From the NCBI GenBank assembly GCA_030834695.1, contig JAUQXK010000111.1, forward strand, positions 40,139-104,138: a DNA stretch of 64,000 nucleotides, read 5' to 3'. A program made the position numbers and the translations under genes. Of this stretch, positions 15,136 through 24,405 are shown one piece after another; positions within the stretch are counted from its first letter, which is position 1, and each line of letters opens with the position of its first letter. This DNA is from Desulfobacterales bacterium. Its GTDB lineage: Bacteria > Desulfobacterota > Desulfobacteria > Desulfobacterales > SpSt-501. Under the pieces are notes generated by a model. That model saw nothing but the letters and a program-made list of their open reading frames with translations, did not search any database and was not told the DNA's origin.

Positions 15136-16070
15136 TATTGCCCGCAACGCTTATGCTATCCCTGTTTTACCGCTGCATGGCGCTCACCTCCCGGATTTTC
15201 GGACCGTGGCTGTTCAGCTGCGTTGCCAAAGGCATCGCCGCCGGATATTTCCTGTCTTTTCCGCGACGGGTGGGGATCAGCAAGCGGTTTTATCAAGCGC
15301 TTTTTCCCCAACTCAGCGGAGCCTTCCATCTGCGGTGCGTCTGGAAGCAGTTCCTGAATTTTACGTCGGTATACCTCGATCGGCTCCTGCTCAGCGAGGA
15401 CGGCAAGATCACCTGCACGCATGCCGGGTGGGAACACGTGGAAGCCGCTCTCGACCGGAACACGGGCGGGATTATCCTGATGTCGCACCTGGGCAATTGG
15501 GAGATCGCCGCCCATTTCATGCGACAACGCAGAGAGCACCTGCGACTCATCCTGTTCATGGGGATGCGCGCCAAGGCCGAAATCGAGCGTCTTCAGAAAG
15601 AGGAACTGCGACGTAAGGGGATTCGTATCCTGGCGGTCGAAAAGGATTCCGGCGCCCCGTTCGACCTTATCGAGGGGCTACAGTTCATCCAGTCGGGCGG
15701 ACTGATTTCGATGACCGGCGACAAGCTATGGCATTCGAGCCAGCGGTCCGTTCCGGTCGCCTTTCTCGGGCATGAAGTCCGTCTGCCGGAGACGCCGCAT
15801 CTGCTGGCCATGCTGTCCGGCGTGCCGCTGTTCATCTTTTTTTCGCGCCGCACCGGCCGCCGGCGCTACCATCTGAGCATTGCGGAGCCGATCTACGTCG
15901 CCAAGGTCGGCCGCCGTGAACGAGCCGAGGCCATCCGGCGGTCGGCGCAAGCGTATGCCGACCTGCTGGCGCAGAACCTCGGCGAGAACCCGCTGGAATG
16001 GTACCATTTCGAAACGTTTCTCGGCCCGCGGCTGACAGGAGCCGAAACCCCGCAGCCGAATAGGTTTTGA
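15132..16070 (+). CDS. LpxL/HtrB-type lysophospholipid acyltransferase
   Basis: 312 residues starting at the ATG at 15132 that overlaps the GT2 stop. An N-terminal hydrophobic stretch anchors it to the inner membrane; MSHLGNWEIAAHFMRQ carries the acyltransferase HxxxxE/D-like motif (H-L-G-N-W-E), and SMTGDKLWHSSQ, VAFLGHEVRLPETPH and the C-terminal WYHFETF block fit the lipid A acyltransferase superfamily. The family transfers acyl chains from ACP to a sugar or lipid. Next to the ACP and GT2 it probably esterifies the polyene chain. Confidence 0.87.
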   Translation: MILPATLMLSLFYRCMALTSRIFGPWLFSCVAKGIAAGYFLSFPRRVGISKRFYQALFPQLSGAFHLRCVWKQFLNFTSVYLDRLLLSEDGKITCTHAGWEHVEAALDRNTGGIILMSHLGNWEIAAHFMRQRREHLRLILFMGMRAKAEIERLQKEELRRKGIRILAVEKDSGAPFDLIEGLQFIQSGGLISMTGDKLWHSSQRSVPVAFLGHEVRLPETPHLLAMLSGVPLFIFFSRRTGRRRYHLSIAEPIYVAKVGRRERAEAIRRSAQAYADLLAQNLGENPLEWYHFETFLGPRLTGAETPQPNRF

Positions 16071-16132
16071 ATTTGACCGCGCAGTGGTGTATGGTAATCG
16101 GATCATTCCAGCAAAGGTGCAGAGAAGGTTCA

Positions 16133-16435
16133 ATGGAACGCAATGCCATCATTGTCGCTATTCTCAGGATTTTCACCGAGCGGTTTGAAATCGAGAACCC
16201 CGGTCTCGACGATAACCTGAGGGACGCCTACGAATTCGACAGCATCGATGCGGTCGAGCTGCTGCACGAGATTGAGGTGCTCCTCGGTACCCGGCTCACC
16301 CGCGCCGAAAAGAAAAACGCCATGGACATCCGTACCATCCGCCAGATCGCCGACTACATCGAAGCTCTGGCGGCCGCGCGCGCGGCGGAGGGAGCCGGCG
16401 GCGCTGCCGAGCGCCTGACCTCCCAGGAGTCTTGA
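16133..16435 (+). CDS. Acyl carrier protein 1
   Basis: 100 residues from the ATG at 16133 (AGAAGG upstream). YEFDSIDAVELLHEIE contains the DSxD phosphopantetheine site (Ser in DSID). An Ala/Gly-rich C-terminal tail of about 25 residues follows. Its TGA overlaps the ATG of the following ketosynthase (TGATG), so the pair is translationally coupled. It is one of four carriers in the locus and sits between an acyltransferase and a ketosynthase. Confidence 0.9.
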   Translation: MERNAIIVAILRIFTERFEIENPGLDDNLRDAYEFDSIDAVELLHEIEVLLGTRLTRAEKKNAMDIRTIRQIADYIEALAAARAAEGAGGAAERLTSQES

Positions 16436-17673
16436 TGGCGCGGCGAGTGGTCATCACGGGCGCCAGTGCCATCACGCCGATCGGCCGGAGCCGGGACGAG
16501 ATCGTGCGCCACCTGGTGGAAGGCATCTCCGGGGTCAAAAAGCTGCGCAATGACGGGCTGCTGACCGAACACATCCAATCCGGCGTTTACGGCACCGTCG
16601 ACTACCCGATCGAATACGACTTCAAACGCAGCCACGCCAAGACTATGGGGCCGGTTTCCTTCTATGCCTGCCAGGTTTCCAGGGAAGCCCTCCAGGCAGC
16701 GGGGCTCGACCCGGCGTTCATCACCTCGGGGCGTCTCGGGGTCGCCTTCGGCTCCACCCACGGCAGTCCGTCGGCCCAACGCAACATTTACAAGACGTTT
16801 TTTACCGAACGCGAACGCGGGGTGGCGGCGATCGGCGCAGTGGACTATCTAAAGTCCATGGTCCACACCACGGCGGTGAACATCACCAAGATGTTCGGCA
16901 TCACCGGCCGCGTGATCTCCTCCTCCACGGCATGCACGACGAGCAGCCAGTCGATCGGGTTCGGCTACGAAGCGGTCAAGTACGGCATGCAGGACGCCAT
17001 GCTGTGCGGCGGCGCCGATGAATACGACACGACGACGGTGGCGGTGTTCGACAACCTGCTGGCGTGTTCGACGGAGTTCAACGCCACGCCCCACCTGACG
17101 CCACGGCCCTTCGACGCCGCCCGCGACGGGCTCGTCGTCGGGGAGGGGGCCGGGGCCGTCCTGCTCGAGGACTACGAGCACGCCAGGAAGCGCGGGGCCC
17201 CCATTCTCGGGGAGGTCATCGGCTTCTCCTGTACCAACAACGGCGGCGACTTGATTCTGCCGAACGTCCAGGGCATTACCCGTACGCTCAAGCTCGCCCT
17301 AGAGCAAGCGGCCATCGGCCCCGGCGCGGTGGACTTCGTCAGTGCCCATGCGACGGCAACCAAGATGGGCGACGTGGTCGAGGCCCAGGCCATCGGGGGC
17401 ATTTACGGAGACGGGCCGGTGGTGGCCGGCCTGAAGAGTTACATGGGGCACACGATGGGCTCGTGCGGGGCGATCGAGGCGATCCTAACGCTCTACATGA
17501 TGCAGGCCGGGTTTATCCCGCGGACCCTGAACCTGGACCACGTGGACGAACGTTGCGCGATGATTCGTCACGCGCTGCAATTGATCGAGCGACCGGTGCG
17601 CATCGCCGCGGTTCAGAACTTTGCGTTCGGCGGGGTCAACACCTGTGTCATGCTGAAGAGATTCGACGGGTGA
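16435..17673 (+). CDS. Beta-ketoacyl-ACP synthase (KS, intact triad)
   Basis: 412 residues, thiolase fold. Active-site Cys167 (SSTACTTSSQ), His305 (SAHATATKMGD) and His339 (KSYMGHTMGSCG) form the full Cys-His-His triad, so it should decarboxylate malonyl-ACP and condense. The first His motif reads SAHATAT where NAHGTST is usual. The C-terminal NFAFGGVNTC fits. Coupled to ACP 1 by a TGATG overlap. Unlike three other ketosynthases here it has no adjacent chain-length-factor partner. Confidence 0.92.
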   Translation: MARRVVITGASAITPIGRSRDEIVRHLVEGISGVKKLRNDGLLTEHIQSGVYGTVDYPIEYDFKRSHAKTMGPVSFYACQVSREALQAAGLDPAFITSGRLGVAFGSTHGSPSAQRNIYKTFFTERERGVAAIGAVDYLKSMVHTTAVNITKMFGITGRVISSSTACTTSSQSIGFGYEAVKYGMQDAMLCGGADEYDTTTVAVFDNLLACSTEFNATPHLTPRPFDAARDGLVVGEGAGAVLLEDYEHARKRGAPILGEVIGFSCTNNGGDLILPNVQGITRTLKLALEQAAIGPGAVDFVSAHATATKMGDVVEAQAIGGIYGDGPVVAGLKSYMGHTMGSCGAIEAILTLYMMQAGFIPRTLNLDHVDERCAMIRHALQLIERPVRIAAVQNFAFGGVNTCVMLKRFDG

Positions 17674-17749
17674 TGACTTCACAAGAAGCCTAATTTCGGC
17701 GTTGCGCTTCGTCCCACGCTCGCCGTCATCCAATTCCAGGCGTGAAACA

Positions 17750-18538
17750 ATGGAACGCAATAGCCCCGCTGCCGGACGCCGGAGGCTTCAGACCTTTTTC
17801 GATATGGCCATCACACTCGCGCTGTGGGCGTATTTCACGGCGGGATTCGTTTTGCTCTTTGCACCTTTCTATCTCCTGGCCGGCATCTTTGCAAGGAATC
17901 GCGAGCAGGCCTTTCAGCAGCTTAACAGTCGGTTCTATCGGGGCTTTTTTGCCCTGGCGCGCCGATTGATGCCCGGGCACCGCTGGCAGATCCAGCCCGA
18001 GGTGAGGGCGATCCGCTCATCGGTCGTGGTCTGCAACCACCAGTCCTACTTGGACTCGATCCTGCTGATATCGCTGTATGGCCGGCACAACACCATCGTC
18101 AAGAGCCGGCTCTTCGATATCCCGCTTTTCGGAAACATGCTGCAATGGTCCGGCTATATTCCTTCCTCGGCCGAAGGGCGGTTCGCCGAGATGATGATCC
18201 GGCGGATCGAGAGCATGGATGCGTTTCTCGCGGCGGGCGGCAATCTGATCGTGTTTCCCGAGGGCACCCGCAGCCGGGACGGACGCATCGGGCCGCTGAA
18301 CCCGGGGGCCTTCAAGATCGCGCGGCGCTGCCGGACGCCGATCAAGGTCCTTTACGTCACCCACACCGATCGCATGTTCCGGCGTGGCAGGTTTGCGTTC
18401 GACACCCGGGGGCCGAACACCATCCGTCTCGAGCTGCTCGGCGAGGTCGATGCGGCCGGCGCCGACGGAAAACGGGGCCTGGTGCGAGCGATGGACCGGG
18501 TGCGGGAAATGCTCGAATCGCGGCAGATGGCAGGCTGA
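17750..18538 (+). CDS. PlsC-type 1-acylglycerol-phosphate acyltransferase-like protein
   Basis: 262 residues from the ATG at 17750. One strong N-terminal membrane segment (ALWAYFTAGFVLLFAPFYLLAGIF), then the acyltransferase motifs NHQSYLD (HxxxxD), VFPEGTRS and the KIARRC...PIKVLYV segment. Size and order match PlsC/lyso-acyltransferases of the inner membrane. It would place an acyl or polyene chain on a glycerol-type acceptor, complementing the LpxL-type enzyme upstream. It follows the ketosynthase after 76 bases in the same direction. Confidence 0.88.
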   Translation: MERNSPAAGRRRLQTFFDMAITLALWAYFTAGFVLLFAPFYLLAGIFARNREQAFQQLNSRFYRGFFALARRLMPGHRWQIQPEVRAIRSSVVVCNHQSYLDSILLISLYGRHNTIVKSRLFDIPLFGNMLQWSGYIPSSAEGRFAEMMIRRIESMDAFLAAGGNLIVFPEGTRSRDGRIGPLNPGAFKIARRCRTPIKVLYVTHTDRMFRRGRFAFDTRGPNTIRLELLGEVDAAGADGKRGLVRAMDRVREMLESRQMAG

Positions 18539-18681
18539 AGGTTGAAGGCGTTTCAAGACCATCCGAGGATGCCCTAAGTGGCAGATTCGTATCGCGCGAG
18601 AGGTGCTATGCCTTCAGCCTTCGGTTTTCAGCCTAATCACTTTAACCGCAAAGAACTCCGAAGCACGGGTTGGTAAGCGTC

Positions 18682-20172
18682 ATGAAGATCGTTTTGATGT
18701 CCATGCCCGACGTGGCCGCGGTGATCATGCACGAGAGCGCTTTTCACATGCCGAACAACGGCATCGCCAGCATCGGCGCCAACATCGATCCCGGACACGA
18801 GGTGTTTATCATCGATCTGATCCGCAAGCGGCGCCGGGTCCGGCGCTACGTGACGGAAACGCTGCTGAGAATCCGGCCGGATGTGGTCGGGCTCTCGGCC
18901 ATGGCCTGGCAGTACCGAACCTGCACGCAGCTCGTGCGGCTGATCAAGCGGCTGCTGCCGAACGTCAAAATCGTTCTGGGCGGCTATCACGCCACGCTGA
19001 TGCATGAAGAGATCGCGGTTTCGGAGGAGGCGCCCCTGATCGACTTCATCGTACGCGGCGAAGGGGAGGAGGTCTTCCGACGACTGATCAACGCCTTGAA
19101 CGGCCAGGACCGGTTTGAGGAAATCCCGTCGCTCTCCTATCACCGCGGCAACGGATTCGTCCATAACCCTCGGGGCGCGCTTCTCGATCTATCCCAGCTC
19201 AAGTTGCCCATCCGGGACCGGCGGCGGCTGACCTGGGGCTATCACATCATGAACGACAAGGTCGAAGTGATCGAGACCTCCCGGGGATGTACCCGCACCT
19301 GCAATTTCTGCAGCATGAATCATATGTACGGCCGCACCTTCCGGTCCTTTCCGATGGAGCGGATCCTGGCCGACATCGATGACATCTACATCAACCGCCG
19401 CACCCGCTGGATCTTCGTGGCCGACGACAACCTGGTCCTGGAGCCGGACCGGGTCCTGGCGCTTTGCGACGCCATTATCGCCCGCAGGTACCGTGGCCTG
19501 AATTTTGTCGTGCAGGCCGACTGCATCACCATGTCGCGCCACGAGGAGATGGTGCGCCGCATGGCCCAGGCCGGTTTCAAGACCATTTTTCTCGGCATCG
19601 AAAACGTGTCCAAGAAGAACCTCAAGGTGGCGGGCAAAGGCAATATCGTCGCAGCCTCCCGCCAGGCGGTGGCTAATTGCCACAAATACGGCATCATGGT
19701 GGTGGCCGGAATGATCTTCGGTTTTCCGGACGACGACGAAGAGGACATCATCGAAAACTACCGCTTCCTCAAAGCGATCGAAGCGGACACCTCCTACTGC
19801 CAGATTCTGACGCCCTACCCGAAGACCGGCATGCGCCAGTACCTGCTGGACGAGGGTTTGGTGACCAACGCCGACGACTTCACCCGCTACAACGGCATGT
19901 GGGCCAATGTCCGGACCCGCCACCTGAGCGCGGAGGAGCTGCAATACCTGGTCTGGTACCACCAGCAGAAGGTGATGGGATGGTGGGAGCCGTCGGAGCG
20001 GGTTCGCCGGCGGGGACCGCTCTGGACCGGGATATGGATATACGCCTTCCGGCCCGTTCTGAAAATCATCCTGGGACGCCAGCTCCGGAAATACGGCTGG
20101 CGGGGACGCTACGAGCGACATTTCCGGCGGATTCCGGAGGTGAACCGCTTCCGCGATCTGGATCTTGCTTGA
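18682..20172 (+). CDS. B12-binding-domain radical SAM protein A
   Basis: 496 residues from the ATG at 18682. A cobalamin-binding-type Rossmann domain (1-150; DVVGLSAMAWQYRTC, IVLGGYHATLMHEE, FIVRGEGEEVF) precedes a radical SAM core with Cys203, Cys207 and Cys210 (SRGCTRTCNFCSMN), then FVADDNLVLEPDR, FLGIENVSKKNLK and AGMIFGFPDDDEED. The C-terminal basic region has hydrophobic patches (LWTGIWIYAFRPVLKIILG) that may touch the membrane. No DxHxxG motif. The family includes methylases, cyclases and mutases of lipids and tetrapyrroles; the reaction here is unknown. Confidence 0.88.
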   Translation: MKIVLMSMPDVAAVIMHESAFHMPNNGIASIGANIDPGHEVFIIDLIRKRRRVRRYVTETLLRIRPDVVGLSAMAWQYRTCTQLVRLIKRLLPNVKIVLGGYHATLMHEEIAVSEEAPLIDFIVRGEGEEVFRRLINALNGQDRFEEIPSLSYHRGNGFVHNPRGALLDLSQLKLPIRDRRRLTWGYHIMNDKVEVIETSRGCTRTCNFCSMNHMYGRTFRSFPMERILADIDDIYINRRTRWIFVADDNLVLEPDRVLALCDAIIARRYRGLNFVVQADCITMSRHEEMVRRMAQAGFKTIFLGIENVSKKNLKVAGKGNIVAASRQAVANCHKYGIMVVAGMIFGFPDDDEEDIIENYRFLKAIEADTSYCQILTPYPKTGMRQYLLDEGLVTNADDFTRYNGMWANVRTRHLSAEELQYLVWYHQQKVMGWWEPSERVRRRGPLWTGIWIYAFRPVLKIILGRQLRKYGWRGRYERHFRRIPEVNRFRDLDLA

Positions 20173-20218
20173 GCGGCTCCAAGACCAGCGTTGCGAGGTC
20201 CCATCATCCCCGCACAGC

Positions 20219-21022
20219 TCACTCGGCAACGGGTGGAAGAATTCCGCTTTTGCTTAAAAACGCACGGATGTCCGTTGCGAGGGGAATACGGTCCGGCAGC
20301 CAGCATCGATGCCCGCACTCGTAAAGGCGAAGCGTGCCTCTGGCAGCCGTCATCGCCAGCTTCTGACCCTCCTGCCAGGGGATGACCTCGTCGGTTACGC
20401 CGTGCAAAACGAGCACCGGTCCTGGAAAGCGGCGCAGCACGCTGGCGTTGTCAAACGGGTCTCGAATCAGGAATTCCGGCATGAAGTAACGATGGGCGAA
20501 GATGCGCAGGCTCGTGAAGGTCGATTGAAGGATCAAGGCGGCCAGATGCCGCTCGCGGGCCAGCGCGCATATCGCGCCGCCGCCGAGAGAAAAACCGTAG
20601 CCGACCATCCGGTCTTGATCCACGTCCTGCCGGCCGATAATGGCATCGTAGGCGTTGACGAGCGCAGCTTGAATGGCCGGCTCGGATGGCGAACCGTCTG
20701 ATCGCCCGTAGCCGGGATACTCGACTAGAAGCACCCCCAGACCCCAACGCCGAAACTCGTCGAACTCGCCCAGCCATTGATCGATGAGCTCACCGTTTCC
20801 ATGACTGAAGATCAACACCGGATGCCGGTCGGCCGAACGAATCGGCGGGAGGAACCAGGCATCGACGGTCCCCGAAGCAGTGGCCACGCGATAGGCCGTT
20901 GCATCGGGCACCCGGGAAATCGGGCTTTCTGCCGCCGGTTCGTGCTGTCGGGGGAAGGTGAAGTCGCGCTGCATCAAGTAGAAAAAGGCGGCGGCGGCGA
21001 TATAGCCGAGGGTCAACAGCAT
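20219..21022 (-). CDS. Membrane-anchored alpha/beta hydrolase (serine hydrolase)
   Basis: 267 residues from an ATG at 21022; a TTG at 21058 is possible and neither has a strong ribosome-binding site. Residues 1-20 (MLLTLGYIAAAAFFYLMQRD) are a signal anchor. VLIFSHGNGELIDQW is the oxyanion region, GYGFSLGGGA the GxSxG nucleophile elbow, VLVLHGVTDEVIPW holds the acid, and ECGHRCW the His. It is like YqkD/BEM46-type hydrolases, active on the periplasmic face, and could release or trim an ester-linked lipid. It converges with rSAM A and diverges from the ketosynthase at 21207. Confidence 0.82.
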   Translation of the reverse strand: MLLTLGYIAAAAFFYLMQRDFTFPRQHEPAAESPISRVPDATAYRVATASGTVDAWFLPPIRSADRHPVLIFSHGNGELIDQWLGEFDEFRRWGLGVLLVEYPGYGRSDGSPSEPAIQAALVNAYDAIIGRQDVDQDRMVGYGFSLGGGAICALARERHLAALILQSTFTSLRIFAHRYFMPEFLIRDPFDNASVLRRFPGPVLVLHGVTDEVIPWQEGQKLAMTAARGTLRLYECGHRCWLPDRIPLATDIRAFLSKSGILPPVAE

Positions 21023-21206
21023 CGCTGCGGATTTAACGCGTCGTTTCGCCGCTTTCAAGGTGGCATGGTCCAGGAAGGGGTTCGATTCTCGATACCAGGT
21101 ATGCCATTTGGCAGACAGCGTCAAGGTCGGAGAGCCTTCCGTGCCCGTATTGACGCGCCGAAGATCGTTGACAAAAATCGAGGGACCGGGGTAGCTTGGG
21201 CGCCCT

Positions 21207-22301
21207 ATGCGGGAAGTCTTTATCGTCAAGCATGCGGTTGCCACCGTCCTCGGAGATAGCCTCCAGCGGACCTGGACTCGGCTGCTGGCCGGGCAGAGCG
21301 CTTTCGGCGGCGGTGCACCGGCGGTCCGCTCGGCCGGGCTGGCGCCGGCTCGCGGCGAAAACCGCGTCTGCGCCGTGGCTCGCAAGGTTTTGGAGGCCGT
21401 GGCGCCCGTGCCGGCCGAGGCCGGTCTGATATGGACCGGCATCAAGGGCAACGCCGAGTTCATCGAAGCCGGCCAGGCCGCCGACATGCCCTGGCTGGCC
21501 GAGCACTACCGGCAATGGGCGGTGACGATGCTTGGCACCGGTCGCGGCGGCTTCGAGATCAACGCGGCCTGCGCTTCTTCCACCGTGGGAATCGCCATCG
21601 CATCGCAGAAGATCGCCCGGGGCGAATACGGCTGCGCCGTCGTTTGCGGCGGGGACGTGGTGACCGATTTCGTGGTCCGGGGGTTTTCCGTTCTGAAGGC
21701 GCTGACCCCTGCGCGGTGCCGGCCCTTCGACGTCGCTCGGAACGGGATGTGCATCGGCGACGGCGCCGTGGCGCTGCTCCTGGCGGACGCCCGGACCGCG
21801 CGTGCCCATCGCCTCCAGCCGCTTGCGAAAGTCGCCGGGTGGGGGATCGCGAACGACGCGAACCACATCACCGGCCCGTCGCCGGACGGGGCCGGCCTCG
21901 TCCGGGCGATCGCAGCTGCGCTGGAGATGGCCGGGGTGCGGCCGGATGAGGTGCAGGCCTTCTGCGCCCACGGAACCGGCACGGCTTACAATGACGGCAT
22001 GGAACTTGCGGCGATCCAGGCGGTGTTCGGCGCACGCTGCCTGCCGGTGTTTTCGATCAAGGGGGCCATCGGCCACACGCTGGGGGCAGCCGGCGGCATC
22101 GAGGCGGCCGTATGCGTCCACGCCCTCGCCGAACGGCGGATCCCACCCACCGCGGGGCTGGAAATCCCCGAGCCCCGGGCGGCCGGCCGGGTGTCGCAGC
22201 GGGTGCAGGACTTCGGCGGCCGGAACATTCTGACAGCCAACTCCGGTTTCGGCGGGATCAATGCCGCGCTGCTGTTATGCGTGCCGCCGGATCGATCTTA
22301 A
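21207..22301 (+). CDS. Beta-ketoacyl-ACP synthase (KS, intact triad, short N-terminus)
   Basis: 364 residues, about 40 fewer than its relatives, all lost before the active site. Cys122 (NAACASST), His255 (CAHGTGTAYND) and His290 (GAIGHTLGAAGG) form a complete triad. GLIWTGIKGNAEFIEAGQ replaces the usual early strand region. It precedes by 82 bases a 231-residue, Cys-less ketosynthase-like protein, so the two probably act as a KS/chain-length-factor heterodimer. A 184-base divergent promoter region separates it from the hydrolase gene. Confidence 0.9.
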   Translation: MREVFIVKHAVATVLGDSLQRTWTRLLAGQSAFGGGAPAVRSAGLAPARGENRVCAVARKVLEAVAPVPAEAGLIWTGIKGNAEFIEAGQAADMPWLAEHYRQWAVTMLGTGRGGFEINAACASSTVGIAIASQKIARGEYGCAVVCGGDVVTDFVVRGFSVLKALTPARCRPFDVARNGMCIGDGAVALLLADARTARAHRLQPLAKVAGWGIANDANHITGPSPDGAGLVRAIAAALEMAGVRPDEVQAFCAHGTGTAYNDGMELAAIQAVFGARCLPVFSIKGAIGHTLGAAGGIEAAVCVHALAERRIPPTAGLEIPEPRAAGRVSQRVQDFGGRNILTANSGFGGINAALLLCVPPDRS

Positions 22302-22383
22302 ATTTCTATGCAAGAAGACGGCAATTCGGCCTGCGAAGTCGGCTCCAGCTTGTCCGGATCCGGATGGTCCAGAAGAGAAACCC

Positions 22384-23079
22384 ATGCGAATCCATGTCAT
22401 CGGCGGCGGCTGGGTCACGGCCGCGGGGTGCGGACGCATCGGCGGCGGCACCCGGCTGCAACTGACACCGGGGACTCCCGCAGTCCCGCCACCGGCTGAA
22501 ATCTACGCGCATCCGCCGCAGCGCTACCGGCGGTTCGACGGCTATTGCCGGATCGGGTGCGCAGCCATCGCCCTGGCTTTGCGGGATGCCGGAATGGACG
22601 GTGCTCAGGCCGCACGTCCCGTCGGGGTCATCGCCTCCACCCGCTACGGGTGCTTCGATACGGACCTCGCATTCCAGGCGACCGCCCTGCAAGACAACAG
22701 CATCTATGCGAGCCCGGGACTCTTCGCCTACACGCTGCCCGGCATCGTGCTCGCCGAGGCGGCCATCCTGTTCCGGCTGACCGGCCCGACCTTCACGGTC
22801 GGCGACCCCGCCGCGCAGCGAGGCCGACGCGCCATTCAGGTCGGGGTCGACCTGCTGGTATCGGGGGCCTGTCCGGTCGTTCTTGCCGGCTGGATCGACG
22901 CCGACAGCCGGCGCCTGCGACGCCGGGCGGAGGATGACGACGGGCTGCGCGGCGCGGTATTCGTCGTGCTTTCCGCCGGGGATACGCCGAAAATGATCCG
23001 CGAGATCACGCTGCAGGGCACGGAGCTGATCCTGGAGTCCGGGGAACGGGTCCGGTCGATTTTCGATGTGGCAGGCTGA
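22384..23079 (+). CDS. Short ketosynthase-like protein lacking the active-site Cys (CLF-like)
   Basis: 231 residues, roughly the N-terminal half of a ketosynthase. It keeps the fold marks (GVIASTRYGCFDTDLAFQATAL, IVLAEAAILFRLTGPTFTVGDPAA, LVSGACPVVLAGWID), but where a ketosynthase has TACSSS it reads DPAAQRGRR, so no nucleophile is present, and the two histidine motifs are absent. It could be a minimal chain-length factor for the KS upstream, or a decaying duplicate. AGAAGAGA lies before the ATG. No frameshifted C-terminal half is visible downstream, where the convergent radical SAM gene begins at once. Confidence 0.75.
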   Translation: MRIHVIGGGWVTAAGCGRIGGGTRLQLTPGTPAVPPPAEIYAHPPQRYRRFDGYCRIGCAAIALALRDAGMDGAQAARPVGVIASTRYGCFDTDLAFQATALQDNSIYASPGLFAYTLPGIVLAEAAILFRLTGPTFTVGDPAAQRGRRAIQVGVDLLVSGACPVVLAGWIDADSRRLRRRAEDDDGLRGAVFVVLSAGDTPKMIREITLQGTELILESGERVRSIFDVAG

Positions 23080-23090
23080 GCGGTCCCTTT

Positions 23091-24365
23091 TCAAGCCTCA
23101 TTGGAATCAACCGGTCTTCCGAACGCGGCCCGGGCCAACTCGCGGTTGCGCGGTCGAAAGGTGCCGTCGGCCATCTCCTTCTGGACCACCTGCTGGAAGA
23201 GCTTGAACATCTTGATGGCCTGGGTCTCGTCCGTATAGAAGGCGGTCCAGGCGTAATCCAGAAGCTCCTGCAGCCGTTCGGGCGCCATGCGGCGCGGCGT
23301 GTAGACGACCTTGTCAGCCGAATAGTCGTTCCAGTCATAGGAGAAAATCCGGCCGGCGCGATTCAAGTCCTCCCAGGCCTGGGTATGTGGGAAGGGGGTC
23401 AGGACGGTGAACTCCGCGAGGTCGAGCTCGATCTCAAGCAGGAAATCGACCAGCCGGCGGATGGAGTCTTCCGTGTGCTCGTCCAGGCCGAGCAGGATGG
23501 TGCCCTCCACGCCGATTCCGTGGTCGTGGTAGCGCTTGATCCGTTCCCGGATGTAATCCGAGGTATCGAATACGGCCTGGTAGACGTACCAGGCGCCGGC
23601 GCGGGCCGCGAGATCCAGGACCTCGGGCTTGTCCTCGATGGGGTGGCTGATCCATTTCTTCTTCAGCGGGATCATCTCGCGGAAGAGATCCAGCTCCCAC
23701 TGGGTGTCCTGCGCGAGGGAGTTGTCCACGATGAAAAGGCGGTTGTTCTCGATTCCGGCCATTTCGGCGATCGCCCGGTCGATCGGCCGGGGGCGGAATT
23801 TTCTACCCCCCAGGTAGGCCACGGCACAGGGGTAGCAGTTGTACCGGCAGCCCCGGGAGGCATGCACCAGGTCGACCATCTGGATGCCGCGATAGTTGTA
23901 GAGGCTCCGCGCGAGAAGGTCGCGGCGGGCCGGTCCGACGCTTTCGATCGGCGGAAGGGCCTCAAGGTGATGGTAGACCTTCTTGAGCGTCCCCCGGCGA
24001 AAATCGTCGATGACCGCTTGCATGCGCCCTTCGGCTTCGCCGAGAAAAACCGCATCGGCGTGAGCGGCGGTTTCCTCGGCGTGCAGCATGGTGGCGATGC
24101 CGCCGCAGATGACTTTGATCCCGCGCCGGCGGTAGGCGTCGGCGATCTCCCAGGCCCGCTTGATCTGCAGGGTCAGCATCACCGAAAGGCCGACCAGATC
24201 CGTGGGGGCGTCGAAATCGATCGACTGCACGTTTTCATCGATAAAGGTCACTTCGATCTCGTCGGGCAGGGCGGCGGCGAACACAACCGGGCCGTGGGGC
24301 GGCAGATGAAATTCCGTCTGACGGCTGAGACGGGGCCATTTAGGGTATATCAGCGTAAATTTCAT
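23091..24365 (-). CDS. B12-binding-domain radical SAM protein B
   Basis: 424 residues. The N-terminal Rossmann region (LVGLSVMLTLQIKRAWEIA, IKVICGGIATMLHAEE, DAVFLGEAEGRM) is of cobalamin-binding type. Cys173, Cys177 and Cys180 (ASRGCRYNCYPCAVAYLGG) bind the radical SAM cluster. IVDNSLAQD, VFDTSDYIRERIKRYHDHGIGV and TILLGLDEHTED continue the barrel. Last gene of a minus-strand operon after DUF3261 and LolA-like genes, 41 bases from the preceding stop, which ties it to export or maturation genes. Confidence 0.87.
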   Translation of the reverse strand: MKFTLIYPKWPRLSRQTEFHLPPHGPVVFAAALPDEIEVTFIDENVQSIDFDAPTDLVGLSVMLTLQIKRAWEIADAYRRRGIKVICGGIATMLHAEETAAHADAVFLGEAEGRMQAVIDDFRRGTLKKVYHHLEALPPIESVGPARRDLLARSLYNYRGIQMVDLVHASRGCRYNCYPCAVAYLGGRKFRPRPIDRAIAEMAGIENNRLFIVDNSLAQDTQWELDLFREMIPLKKKWISHPIEDKPEVLDLAARAGAWYVYQAVFDTSDYIRERIKRYHDHGIGVEGTILLGLDEHTEDSIRRLVDFLLEIELDLAEFTVLTPFPHTQAWEDLNRAGRIFSYDWNDYSADKVVYTPRRMAPERLQELLDYAWTAFYTDETQAIKMFKLFQQVVQKEMADGTFRPRNRELARAAFGRPVDSNEA

Positions 24366-24405
24366 GCGGGTACCTTCTTTGGTCCACTTGACGAGCGGGC
24401 AGGGC

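Noticed and set aside
19189..20229. 346-residue minus-strand frame opposite rSAM A
   Set aside because: His/Val-rich antisense translation with no ribosome-binding site or family motif.
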